From assembly GCF_900188425.1 (NCBI RefSeq), contig NZ_FZON01000004.1, positions 1-64,000 on the forward strand: DNA of 64,000 nt, given 5' to 3'. Each line of letters starts with the position of its first letter. The stretch's first letter is position 1. The notes beneath the pieces were generated by a model that saw nothing but the letters and a program-made list of their open reading frames with translations, had not been told where the DNA came from and made no database searches. The position numbers and the translations under genes are program-made. Shown here in pieces: positions 1-7,957 of the stretch. The stretch is from Antarctobacter heliothermus (lineage in GTDB: Bacteria > Pseudomonadota > Alphaproteobacteria > Rhodobacterales > Rhodobacteraceae).

Positions 1-273
1 AATGCCAAGCCGTGGAAGCCATCGACTGCAGGGGCTATCGCTCGGAACGAGGCGCTGCGCGCTTCGAAATACCTTGGCCGCGCCATCTGGAGAAAATGGA
101 GCGGATACCACCGACGAAGCCGCGCCGAGACGAAGATGCATTGCGTGAAGCTGCTGGGGCAGAGCCTCATGGCGCGCGACTTCGATCGTCAGGTCGCCGA
201 ACTTCAGATCCGCGCCGCCGTGCTCAACGGCTACACCGCGCTCGGCATACCCGTCACAGAGCCTGTGGGATAA
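1..273 (+). CDS. IS5-family transposase, C-terminal fragment
   Basis: Partial at its 5' end because the window starts inside it. About 90 residues are readable in frame 1. They include RNEALRASKYLGRAIW, WSGYHRRSRAETKMHC and ARDFDRQVAELQIRAAVLNG, ending in TALGIPVTEPVG. This is the typical C-terminus of DDE transposases of the IS5 group; the E of RAETKMHC is the likely third acidic catalytic residue. The visible part has no stop or frameshift, so it may be functional. Its product would catalyse cut-and-paste movement of the element. Confidence 0.8.
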   Translation, partial: NAKPWKPSTAGAIARNEALRASKYLGRAIWRKWSGYHRRSRAETKMHCVKLLGQSLMARDFDRQVAELQIRAAVLNGYTALGIPVTEPVG

Positions 274-328
274 TTGCGTCCGGGGAAAGGGGAACTCCGG
301 ACGTTACCGACTTTGCGCAACAAAGCCC
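1..328 (+). mobile_element. IS5-family insertion sequence, right end only
   Basis: The window opens inside an insertion sequence. It holds the 3' part of a transposase gene (stop at 271-273) and then an outer end at 311-328 reading CTTTGCGCAACAAAGCCC. This resembles the GGCTTTGTTG terminal inverted repeat class of IS5-family elements. Directly after position 328 the reading frame of a type I specificity subunit begins, so the element lies inside hsdS. The left end and the target duplication are outside the window, so exact IS identity and boundaries are inferred. Confidence 0.75.
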
Positions 329-503
329 TCTTGGACTTTCGTATCCACCAGATTTGCGTGAGCAGGCTCATGTGGCTGAAACACTTCAAGTCTTGAGGGA
401 TCAGACGATCAATCTGACTAAAGGCTATGAAATCAAACTCCAAGACCTCGACGACCTCCGCCAATCCCTTTTGCAGAAAGCCTTCTCAGGTGAATTGACA
501 TAG
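329..503 (+). pseudogene. hsdS: Type I restriction specificity subunit HsdS, 3' remnant
   Basis: Only the last 58 codons are present. The readable end is PPDLREQAHVAETLQ followed by KLQDLDDLRQSLLQKAFSGELT (split here: KLQDLDDLRQSLLQ, KAFSGELT). The first piece resembles the PPLxEQ motif that opens the second conserved region of HsdS, and the rest is the usual coiled-coil C-terminus. The frame is joined directly to the IS end at 328, with no start codon of its own. HsdS gives target recognition to both methylation and cleavage complexes, so a split gene should inactivate the system. The upstream half and hsdM would lie outside the window. The stop at 501-503 abuts the next start codon. Confidence 0.8.
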
Positions 504-1085
504 ATGCCTTTTGAAAGCCCTCCAGACCTGAAACACGACGTCGCGGTGCTTGCCGCTGTCGCGGCGCGGCATTGCCGCCTTCCGCACCCCGATGTCGTCG
601 CAGAGTGTACCGGCCCGGTCTTTCCAACCATTCGAGATCAAAGAAAGCGCTTGGAAGTTGATGAGAGTGCCGGTCTGTTGCTTGACGACAATGTCACACC
701 GCGCTGGGCGCTTTTCTGGGCGCATGGCATGGCGCAGACCCATCATCCCAAAGGCTGGACCATCGCGCATGTCTGGGCCGCGCCCAAGGACCGCGACGCC
801 TACACCCATCTGGCAAACTTATGCCTGATGCCGGAATGCTTGGGGAGCCTGTCGGACAAGCTGGGGCCACTTTGCCCGTACTTGCAATATCATGCCTTTC
901 AGGTCTACGGCTGGCACCCTGCCAGCGCTGATCCCCCGCCCGAGCCTGAGGGGTTCGCAGATATCCGCTGGACCTATTTCGACGCCTACGCCAGCCCACT
1001 TGGCTTCGTCAAAGATCGCGTCATGACGCTTAATAACCAACGCGTTGTCAAGCTCAGACCGTTGATGGGGTTCATAGATGAGTAG
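504..1085 (+). CDS. Uncharacterised HNH-like protein in the type I restriction operon
   Basis: 193 residues, starting directly after the hsdS stop and overlapping hsdR by 8 nt, so it belongs to the same operon. I do not recognise a characterised family. The centre has GWTIAHVW (His89), then NLCLMP (Asn105) and a later LQYHAFQVYGWHP (His130). This spacing resembles degenerate HNH-nuclease-like proteins with an AHIW...NLVLLP signature. Cys106, Cys112 and Cys124 could add metal ligands, but no clear CxxC pair is present. No signal peptide or membrane segment is seen. An accessory nuclease or modifier of the restriction complex is possible; this rests on position and a weak motif. Confidence 0.6.
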   Translation: MPFESPPDLKHDVAVLAAVAARHCRLPHPDVVAECTGPVFPTIRDQRKRLEVDESAGLLLDDNVTPRWALFWAHGMAQTHHPKGWTIAHVWAAPKDRDAYTHLANLCLMPECLGSLSDKLGPLCPYLQYHAFQVYGWHPASADPPPEPEGFADIRWTYFDAYASPLGFVKDRVMTLNNQRVVKLRPLMGFIDE

Positions 1086-3399
1086 CGATACCGAAACAGA
1101 AGCCGAAACGCGAACCAACCGCATCCTTCCAGTTCTTCAAGCTGCTGGCTGGGGGAACGTTGAAGGGTCACGCATCCGAGAAGAAATGATCTGTCCGGGG
1201 CGTATCCAGTCGGGCGGCAAGCGTGGCAAGGGATTGTCCGCCGACTATGTCCTGATCCACAAAGGCCACAAGCTCGCCGTTCTGGAGGCCAAACGCGCCG
1301 GTGTGAGCCACCGCAACGGCGTCGGGCAAGCCAAGGATTACGCCACGCGTCTGGGATCGCGCTTTGCCTATGCCTCGAATGGGTTGAAGTGGTACGGGAT
1401 CGACATGTCCACCGGGGCCGAAGGCGACATGGCCTTGCCCTTCCCCACGCCGGATGAATTGTGGGACCGGACCTTTGCCAGTCAGAACCTATGGCGCGAC
1501 CTGTTTGGGGCCGTGGATTTTGAGACGGACGGCGGCAAGTGGGAGCTGCGCTACTACCAGCACAACGCCATCACGGCGGCGCTGGAGGCGCTGGGCAAAG
1601 GCGACAGGCGCATTCTGCTGACGCTTGCCACCGGCACCGGCAAGACCTCTATCGCGTTCCAAATCGCGTGGAAGCTGTTTCAGGCCAAGTGGAACCTGTC
1701 TGGGGCACCAACGCGCCTCCCGCGCATCCTGTTCCTCGCCGACCGCAACATCCTCGCCGATCAGGCCTACAATGCCTTCTCTGCGTTTCCGAATGATGCC
1801 GTCACCCGCATCGACCCCGGTACGATCCGCAAGAACAAGGGAGTGCCGAAGAACGCCAGCCTGTTCTTCACGATCTTCCAGACCTTCATGACGGGCGAAG
1901 GCGAGCCAGTTTATACGCAGTATCCGCCCAACTTCTTCGATTTCATTGTGATCGACGAATGCCACCGGGGCGGGGCCAAGGACGAAAGCGAGTGGAGGCG
2001 ACTTCTTGAATACTTCGAACCCGCCGCCCAGCTTGGCCTGACTGCCACGCCCAAGCGCAAGCACAACGCCGACACCTACGCTTATTTCGGCGAGCCAGCC
2101 TACACCTACGCCCTGCGCGACGGGATTGAAGACGGGTTTCTGACCCCGTTCAAGGTGCGCCAGATGGCCAGCACGATTGACGAATATGTCTGGGACGGCT
2201 CCGACGAGTTGCTCGAAGGCGAGGTGGAAGAGGGGGAGCAATTCACCGAAAACGACTTCAATACCCGAGTGATCATCGAAGAACGTGAATTGAGTCGGGT
2301 CCAAGAGTTCATGAGCCAGATCAATCAGCGGGAAAAGACGCTGGTGTTTTGCGCAACGCAGGATCACGCGGCGCTGGTGCGCGACCTGATCAACCAAGTA
2401 AAGGTGAGCAACCACCCGGATTATTGCCATAGGGTGACGGCAGAGGACGGCGCGGTCGGCGAGGCATGGTTGCGCACTTTTCAGGACAACGAAAAGACTA
2501 TCCCCACGATCCTGACAACCTCTCAGAAGCTCTCCACGGGCGTCGATGCGTGGAATATTCGCAACATTGTTCTGATGCGCCCAGTCAAGTCGATGATCGA
2601 GTTCAAACAGATCATCGGGCGAGGCACGCGGACCTACGAGGGGAAGGACTACTTCACCATCTGGGATTTCGTAAAAGCGCATCTGAACTTTCAAGACCCC
2701 GAGTGGGATGGCGAGCCTGACGATCCAGAACCGCCAACCCCGCGACCACCGTCAGCGCCAAGCGATACCGACGATCCTTCGCCGAAGCCTGACGATGCGC
2801 CCGAAGATGACGAGCGGACCGCGACAATCAGGATCAGTCTTTCGGACGGGACGGTGCGCGAAATTCGATACCTAGCGACCACGACATACTGGAGCGCAGA
2901 CGGGCGGCCCATGACGGCGCAGCAGTTTCTTGTGCAGCTCTTCGGCGATCTGTCGGGACTGATCCATGACGAGGACGAGTTGCGCAGGAAATGGAGCAAT
3001 CCAACGACACGGGTCGCCTTGGTGCAGCAACTATCGGATCGCGGTTACGATGCGGAGAAGTTGGAAGAGATCAGACGCATGGTCAGCGCTGAGAATAGCG
3101 ACCTATTCGACGTATTGGCCTATATTCTTTATCAGTCGGATCAGAAAACGCGCCGTGAACGTGCCGAAGCGGCCAAGTCGGACGTTGAGTCTCAAGAAAA
3201 CGAAGACTTGCGGGCACTGTTGGTTAGCGTCTTATCCGCATACGAAGAGCGGGGTTTCGAAGAGCTTCGCATTGAAAAGCTTGGGGAATACCTTACAGCA
3301 CGCTTTGGCGGGGTCTCCGAAGCCAAAAGCAAGATTGGTGACGTGAGCGTTATCCGCGCGGCGTTTTTGAAGGTCCAAGAGGCTCTCTACCGCCACTAG
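1078..3399 (+). CDS. hsdR: Type I restriction enzyme R subunit, DEAD-box translocase/nuclease
   Basis: 773 residues, the usual size for EcoEI-type HsdR. An N-terminal PD-(D/E)XK nuclease is visible as Asp56, Glu70 and Lys72 (VLEAK). The helicase motor follows: Walker A ATGTGKT at 184-190, DECH at 293-296, TATP at 322-325, then a second RecA-like domain with VFCATQDHA and IGRGTR. A Pro/Asp-rich linker near 545-580 leads into an EcoEI_R_C-like C-terminal domain. The protein moves DNA and cuts it when HsdM and HsdS recognise unmethylated sites. The gene looks intact although hsdS is broken, so it probably lacks a working specificity partner. The start at 1078 overlaps the preceding gene by 8 nt. 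Confidence 0.93.
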   Translation: MSSDTETEAETRTNRILPVLQAAGWGNVEGSRIREEMICPGRIQSGGKRGKGLSADYVLIHKGHKLAVLEAKRAGVSHRNGVGQAKDYATRLGSRFAYASNGLKWYGIDMSTGAEGDMALPFPTPDELWDRTFASQNLWRDLFGAVDFETDGGKWELRYYQHNAITAALEALGKGDRRILLTLATGTGKTSIAFQIAWKLFQAKWNLSGAPTRLPRILFLADRNILADQAYNAFSAFPNDAVTRIDPGTIRKNKGVPKNASLFFTIFQTFMTGEGEPVYTQYPPNFFDFIVIDECHRGGAKDESEWRRLLEYFEPAAQLGLTATPKRKHNADTYAYFGEPAYTYALRDGIEDGFLTPFKVRQMASTIDEYVWDGSDELLEGEVEEGEQFTENDFNTRVIIEERELSRVQEFMSQINQREKTLVFCATQDHAALVRDLINQVKVSNHPDYCHRVTAEDGAVGEAWLRTFQDNEKTIPTILTTSQKLSTGVDAWNIRNIVLMRPVKSMIEFKQIIGRGTRTYEGKDYFTIWDFVKAHLNFQDPEWDGEPDDPEPPTPRPPSAPSDTDDPSPKPDDAPEDDERTATIRISLSDGTVREIRYLATTTYWSADGRPMTAQQFLVQLFGDLSGLIHDEDELRRKWSNPTTRVALVQQLSDRGYDAEKLEEIRRMVSAENSDLFDVLAYILYQSDQKTRRERAEAAKSDVESQENEDLRALLVSVLSAYEERGFEELRIEKLGEYLTARFGGVSEAKSKIGDVSVIRAAFLKVQEALYRH

Positions 3400-3408
3400 T
3401 CGACGAAA

Positions 3409-3429
3409 TTGGGGGTATTTTTGGGGGTA
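3409..3429 (+). repeat. Short G-rich direct repeat downstream of hsdR
   Basis: Two copies of TTGGGGGTA, at 3409-3417 and 3421-3429, separated by three T bases. They start 10 nt after the hsdR stop. Similar G5TA/T5 repeats can occur near integration junctions, but no integrase or second att copy lies in this window, so function is open. Confidence 0.45.
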
Positions 3430-3696
3430 GGCGAAAAAATGCCAAGGTAAAATCCGTTTTAATACAATTCAGTAGACGTTAAATGACGGTACCTCTTGGC
3501 ACCACGTTTCCAATGACTCGTGAGTGAAACAGCATTCTCATTCCGCTATACGACGCCCGGCATCCGCCCCGGTTTCGATTGTGGGCCGGTGACGTTGTCG
3601 CTGTATGGACCCTGTTGCGGCAAAGACCCCTGCCCGTCCGAGGGTGTCGCCTTCTGGCGTCGGGAACTATTGAGCGCCGGATTAAAATCGATATTT

Positions 3697-3714
3697 TTTA
3701 TTGTATACAATAAA
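3697..3714. promoter_or_regulatory. Perfect 18-bp palindrome, probable GntR/FCD operator
   Basis: TTTATTGTATACAATAAA is a perfect palindrome whose core TTGTATACAA (3701-3710) fits the TnGTnnACnA pattern bound by GntR regulators of the FCD group. It lies 36 nt before the TAXI binding-protein start. A GntR/FCD gene (7269-7952) ends the same gene set, so it is the likely binder. A second A/T word (ATCGATATTTT at 3687-3697) touches its left side and recurs near 15584. Confidence 0.6.
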
Positions 3715-3749
3715 TGTCGCTGTTATCGTTCTGGCAGGGAGGATCTATC

Positions 3750-4676
3750 ATGCAACATTTCATCAAGACACTCACGGCGGGCGCAGCCTTTGCGGCCATG
3801 TCCTTTGCGGCATCCGCCGAAGAATACCGGATCGGCACGGCCAGCGTTGGCGGGGCCTTCTTTCCGGTCGGGCAGAGTATCTCGAACCTAGTGAACAAAT
3901 ATGCCGGGGGCGGCATGACCATGGTTCCCATCGTGACGCAGGGATCTGTACAGAACCCGCGCCTTGTGGCCATGGGAGAGGTCGAACTGGGCATCACCAA
4001 CGCAAACCTTGCCGCTGATGCGGTGGCCGGGCGCGGCGCCTATGACGGCAACGTGCTGGACATCAAGGCACTTGGCCCGCTGCACCCCAGCGTGTTGCAC
4101 ATGGTTGTAGCCGATGGCTCCGACATCCAGAGCTTTGCGGACCTCAAGGGCAAGCGCGTCGCCGTTGGCCCCGCAGGCGGCGGCACAATGGGGTTTCTCA
4201 ACAACATGCTGCCGGTCTATGGCCTGACGCTGGATGACATCACGCCCAGCTTTCTCAGCTACGGCGACGGGTTCAGCCAGTTGTCCGATGGTAACGTCGA
4301 CGCGGCACTGGCGCTGTCGGGCTATCCCGCTGCCGCCGTCATGCAGGCCGCCGCCTCTGGCAAGCTGCGCATGATCACCATGGAGGCGGACAAGCTGGCG
4401 CAGATCCTTGAGGAAAACCCGGCCTACAGCACCTATGACATCGCGCCCGATGTTTACGGCATGGACGCCGCGGCCACCGTGCTGGGCGTGACCAACATGC
4501 TGATCGTGCCTGCCAGCATGGACGTGGACGTCGCATCGGCCATCGTGTCTGCGATCTATGATCATCTGGATGAGTTTGCCGCCGAAAACGCCAACGCACG
4601 CCAGATCGACAAGGCGCGCGCAGCAAAGCTGTCCATTGATCTGCATGAGGGCGCCGCAGCCTATTTCGCGCAGTAA
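3750..4676 (+). CDS. TAXI-family TRAP transporter solute-binding protein
   Basis: 308 residues from the ATG at 3750, preferred over an upstream in-frame ATG at 3714 because GGGAGGAT precedes it and the product then begins with a clean Sec signal peptide (MQHFIKTLTAG to ASA, cleavage near residue 23). The mature part has TAXI features: RIGTASVGGAFFPVG, VTQGSVQNPRLVAMGEVELGI and VAVGPAGGGTMGF. It captures a substrate in the periplasm and delivers it to the TRAP permease encoded next. The substrate cannot be deduced. The permease gene carries a frameshift, so the pair may not work. Expression probably responds to the palindrome at 3697-3714. Confidence 0.9.
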   Translation: MQHFIKTLTAGAAFAAMSFAASAEEYRIGTASVGGAFFPVGQSISNLVNKYAGGGMTMVPIVTQGSVQNPRLVAMGEVELGITNANLAADAVAGRGAYDGNVLDIKALGPLHPSVLHMVVADGSDIQSFADLKGKRVAVGPAGGGTMGFLNNMLPVYGLTLDDITPSFLSYGDGFSQLSDGNVDAALALSGYPAAAVMQAAASGKLRMITMEADKLAQILEENPAYSTYDIAPDVYGMDAAATVLGVTNMLIVPASMDVDVASAIVSAIYDHLDEFAAENANARQIDKARAAKLSIDLHEGAAAYFAQ

Positions 4677-4744
4677 CGCGCCGCGCGGGGCCCCTCACGC
4701 GGCCCCGCCCCCTCCTGCCTTTTGCACCAGAAAAGGAGCGCGCC

Positions 4745-6615
4745 ATGCCCGGCCTGCGCGAGATCCTCACGCCTGCAAGACTGCTGGCCGTCGTGGCCTT
4801 TGTCTTTGGCGCCTATCATCTGCTGATCGTCTCTGGCGTGATCGCCATGTCGACGATGGAAATGCGGCTGACGCATCTGATGCTGGCGTTGACGCTGCTC
4901 TTTGCCCGCAAACCCGCCGCCAAGGGGCTGGGATCGCCCGCGCGCTGGATGTGGTGCTGATCGGCGCGGCGCTTGTCGCCAGCGGCTGGCTGCTGATGCG
5001 GTGGAAGCCGATCGCCTTCAGCGGCGGCATGACCATCGAACAGGACTACTGGGCAGGCATCGTCATCGTCGCTTTGGTGTTCGAGGCCGCGCGCCGCGGC
5101 ATCGGCCTGATCCTTGCGATGATCACGCTGGTGTTTTTCCTCTATCCCTTTGTCAGCCCGTGGCTGCCCGGCATCCTGAACGGACGCGGGTACGGATTGG
5201 AACGGGTTGTGACATTCCTGACCACCGACACACAGGGCATCTATGGTATCCCCATCGGGGTGGCGGCGACCTATATCATCACCTTCACCATCTTCGGGTC
5301 GTTGCTGTCGCGCCTCGGGGCCGGGGACTTCTTTTTCGAGATTTCGTTTCGCCTGACGCGCGGAATGCGCGCGGCTTCGGCCAAATCCGCCGTGCTGTTT
5401 TCCTCGCTGATCGGCATGGTGTCCGGCTCTGCTGCAGGAAACGTGGCGGTGACCGGCACGCTGACCATCCCGCTGATGAAGCGCGAAGGCTACAAGCCGC
5501 ATCAGGCGGCGGCGGTTGAGGCGGTCGCCTCAACCGGCGGGCAGATCATGCCGCCTGTCATGGGCGCTGCGGCCTTTATCATGGCCGAGGTCGTGGGCGT
5601 CTCCTACACCGAGATCATGGCCACCGGCCTGCTCCCTGCGCTGCTGTTCTTTGGCACAGCTTTTGTCGTGGTCCACCTGCGCGCGGTCCGCAGCGGGATC
5701 AAGCCTGTGACGACCCCCACAACCGACCGGCGCAGCACCGCCCGCGTTCTTTGGGACGGGATGCCGTTCATCGCCGCCTTTGCATTGCTTCTGGGTCTGA
5801 TGTTGATGGGCTATTCACCGTTCAAGGCGTCCCTTTGGGCGATGGGGGCAATGATCACCGCCACCGTGATCTGGAACCGCCGCATTGACCGAGACCTTCT
5901 GGCCCGTATTGCAGGTGCCGTGACAGAAGGCGCGTCAAACGTCGTCACCATCTCGGCCGCCTGTGCGGCGGCGGGGATCATTGCGGGCGTTTTGGGACTG
6001 ACCGGGCTGGGGTCCAAGATCGCGGTGCTGATTGACCTCGGATCTGGTGGCAGCTTGCTGATCGCGCTGGTGCTGACCATGATCGTGTCGATCATCCTTG
6101 GCATGGGCCTGCCCACCACCGCCGCCTACCTGATCCTTGCCACCGTGGTTGCGCCCGCGCTGGTCAAGATGGGGGTGCCGGTGCTGACCGCCCATTTCTT
6201 TGTCTTCTACTTCGGCTGCATCTCGACGATCACACCACCTGTGGCGCTGGCCGCCTATGTGGCGGGCGGGATCGCGGGGGCCGATATCAACAAATCCGGC
6301 TGGACCGCCGCCGCCTATGCCGCGCCCAGTTTTCTGTTGCCCTTCGCCTTTTGCTTTGGCCCCGGCCTGCTGTTGCAGGGTACGTTGGGCCAGAATGTGG
6401 CCGCCGTCGTGACCGGCGCGCTGGGGGTGACGGCGCTGGCCATCGCCGTGATCGGCGTGCTCCACCGGCCTCTCTCCCTCTTGGGCCGGGTCGTCGCCGC
6501 GCTGGCGGGGGTTCTGTTGTTGTTTCAGGACCTCCTCAGCGCGGCGATCGGCGTGGCGCTGATGGCGGGCCTCTGGGCCCTAACCGAATTCCGCGCGCGC
6601 AAGCACGCCACCTGA
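4745..6615 (+). pseudogene. TRAP transporter fused permease (4TM-12TM), frameshifted
   Basis: With one base restored this encodes about 623 residues, normal for fused TAXI-type TRAP permeases. The first frame runs from ATG 4745 (MPGLREILTPARLL) to a stop at 4958-4960. The remaining hydrophobic protein continues in another frame from about 4928, beginning GIARALDVVLIGAALV. Adding one G to the GGGG run at 4924-4927 joins them as KGAGIARALDV. The later part has the family's GSAAGNVAVTGTLTIPLMK and ASTGGQIMPPVMGAAAF segments and about 12 membrane helices. The lesion is either a true inactivating deletion or a base-calling error in a homopolymer. It follows the TAXI binding protein by 68 nt. Confidence 0.85.
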
Positions 6616-6631
6616 CCCGAAAGGATATCCC

Positions 6632-7219
6632 ATGAAAGAGTTCCGCCGCGTTGTCACCGGACACGATTCCACCGGCCGCGCCATCATCGAAAGCGATGCC
6701 ACCGCCGCACAGTTCCTTGAACGACCCAACCGCCCCGGTGTGCGCCTGACCAATTTCTGGATCTCGGACGGCACGCCCGCTGAATATGACGGCGCGACGG
6801 AGACCTGCACCGGCGATTTCACCCTGCACCCGCCCGCCAATGGCAGCGTCTTTCGTTGTGTCGAGTTCCAACCCGAAGACCCTGAGGTCATGGCCAAACT
6901 GGACGGCGCAACTGCCTTTGCCGAAATGGGCGCGGCGGCGAACATCGTCGAAGGCGCGCGCCATCCCTTCATGCACCTTACCGACAGCGTGGACTACGCG
7001 CTGGTGTTGACGGGTGAGATCTGGATGCTGATGGACGACCCCGAAGACGACGTTCTGCTGAAGGCCGGAGATGTCTGCATCCAGCGCGGCACCAATCACG
7101 CCTGGTCCAACAAGGGGACAGAAACCTGCATCATCATGTTTGTCCTGAACGATGGCGTCACCACCCGCGACGCGAAAGGTGACACGCGACGTGGCATTCC
7201 TGCCCGCCCGCAGACATGA
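6632..7219 (+). CDS. Cupin-domain protein
   Basis: 195 residues, 16 nt after the TRAP permease, with AAGGA upstream of the ATG. The second half reads as a small-barrel cupin: HPFMHLTDSVDYALVLTGEIWMLMDD, then LLKAGDVCIQRGTNHAWSNKGTE, where the G(X)5HXH-type motifs are partly degenerate and His residues in HPFMH and TNHAW could hold a metal. No signal peptide, so it is cytoplasmic. Such single-cupin proteins beside TRAP genes and GntR regulators often act on the imported compound, for example as an isomerase, decarboxylase or dioxygenase. The actual reaction is unknown. Confidence 0.8.
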   Translation: MKEFRRVVTGHDSTGRAIIESDATAAQFLERPNRPGVRLTNFWISDGTPAEYDGATETCTGDFTLHPPANGSVFRCVEFQPEDPEVMAKLDGATAFAEMGAAANIVEGARHPFMHLTDSVDYALVLTGEIWMLMDDPEDDVLLKAGDVCIQRGTNHAWSNKGTETCIIMFVLNDGVTTRDAKGDTRRGIPARPQT

Positions 7220-7268
7220 GCAGGTCTAGGCGCTTTGCCTTTGCACAGACCGAGGGTAAGAAAAGCGC

Positions 7269-7952
7269 ATGAACGCCAACAGCCCTGCACCTGTGACACC
7301 GCCTGTCGTTTCGGCTACGCAAAACACCTATCAGGCGATCCGCCAGATGATCATCACCGGTGAACTGGTGCCGGGTGAAAAGCTGAAGATCGAAAATCTG
7401 AAGGAACGCCTGCAGACCGGCGCGTCGCCGGTCCGCGAGGCGTTGACCCTGTTGGTCTCCGACCAGCTGGTCGAGCGGCTGGACCAGCGCGGCTTTCGCG
7501 CCGCCCCGGTCAGTCAGGAAAACTTTTCCGAGATCCTCAAACTGCGCTGCGCGCTAGAGGACATGGCCTTGCGGGAATCGGTTGCAGCCGCAAACGACGC
7601 CTGGGAAGAGGCGCTGGTGCTGTCCCATCACCGCATGGCGCGGGTTGATCCCGGCGACATCGCCACCTTCGAGGAACGGCACAAGACGTTTCACGTTGCC
7701 TTGCTGGCGAATTGCGGATCACCCATTTTGTTGCGCTATTGCAGTCAGCTGTACGATCTGAACGTGCGCTACCGCTATCTGGCGGGGCGGTCACAGAATT
7801 ATGGCACGCGCGACGTACCGCGCGAACATCGTGAAATCCTTGAGGCGGCAGTGGCGCGGGATGTCGATCTGGCCTCACAGCGCCTGCTCAGCCACTACCA
7901 GCAAACCGGCACCTTCCTGCGCGAACGCCCAGAGGTGCCAGTAGAGGGCTGA
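7269..7952 (+). CDS. GntR-family transcriptional regulator, FCD ligand domain
   Basis: 227 residues. The N-terminal winged helix-turn-helix shows AIRQMIITGELVPGEKLKIENL and the GASPVREALTLLVSDQLVE helix pair typical of GntR. The C-terminal FCD domain follows from about residue 90, with LRCALEDMALRES, a metal-site-like EERHKTFHVALL and EHREILEAAVARD. FCD regulators usually repress transport and catabolic genes until a small organic acid binds. Its place at the end of the TAXI/cupin run, and the TTGTATACAA palindrome upstream of that run, make it the likely local regulator. Confidence 0.9.
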   Translation: MNANSPAPVTPPVVSATQNTYQAIRQMIITGELVPGEKLKIENLKERLQTGASPVREALTLLVSDQLVERLDQRGFRAAPVSQENFSEILKLRCALEDMALRESVAAANDAWEEALVLSHHRMARVDPGDIATFEERHKTFHVALLANCGSPILLRYCSQLYDLNVRYRYLAGRSQNYGTRDVPREHREILEAAVARDVDLASQRLLSHYQQTGTFLRERPEVPVEG

Positions 7953-7957
7953 TCGCC

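Larger units (their letters stand above)
3400..3749. other. Intergenic edge of the restriction unit
   Basis: 350 bases with no convincing gene. It holds a G-rich direct repeat (3409-3429), an A/T-rich stretch, and near its right side an operator-like palindrome (3697-3714) just upstream of the TAXI binding-protein gene. The 3520-3891 open frame was rejected as coding. The composition shift and the repeat suggest a junction between acquired and resident DNA, which is inference. Confidence 0.5.

Noticed and set aside
12-328. First part of the 12-503 plus-strand open frame as a long HsdS
   Set aside because: Before position 329 this frame is the wrong frame of an IS5 transposase; only the part after 328 is HsdS.
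3520-3891. 123-codon plus-strand open frame before the TAXI gene
   Set aside because: No ribosome-binding site, composition unlike a protein, and it overlaps the operator and the start of the TAXI gene in another frame.
4558-4744. Extension of the TRAP permease upstream of 4745
   Set aside because: This frame overlaps the end of the TAXI gene and reads as non-protein; the true start is ATG 4745 before the frameshift.
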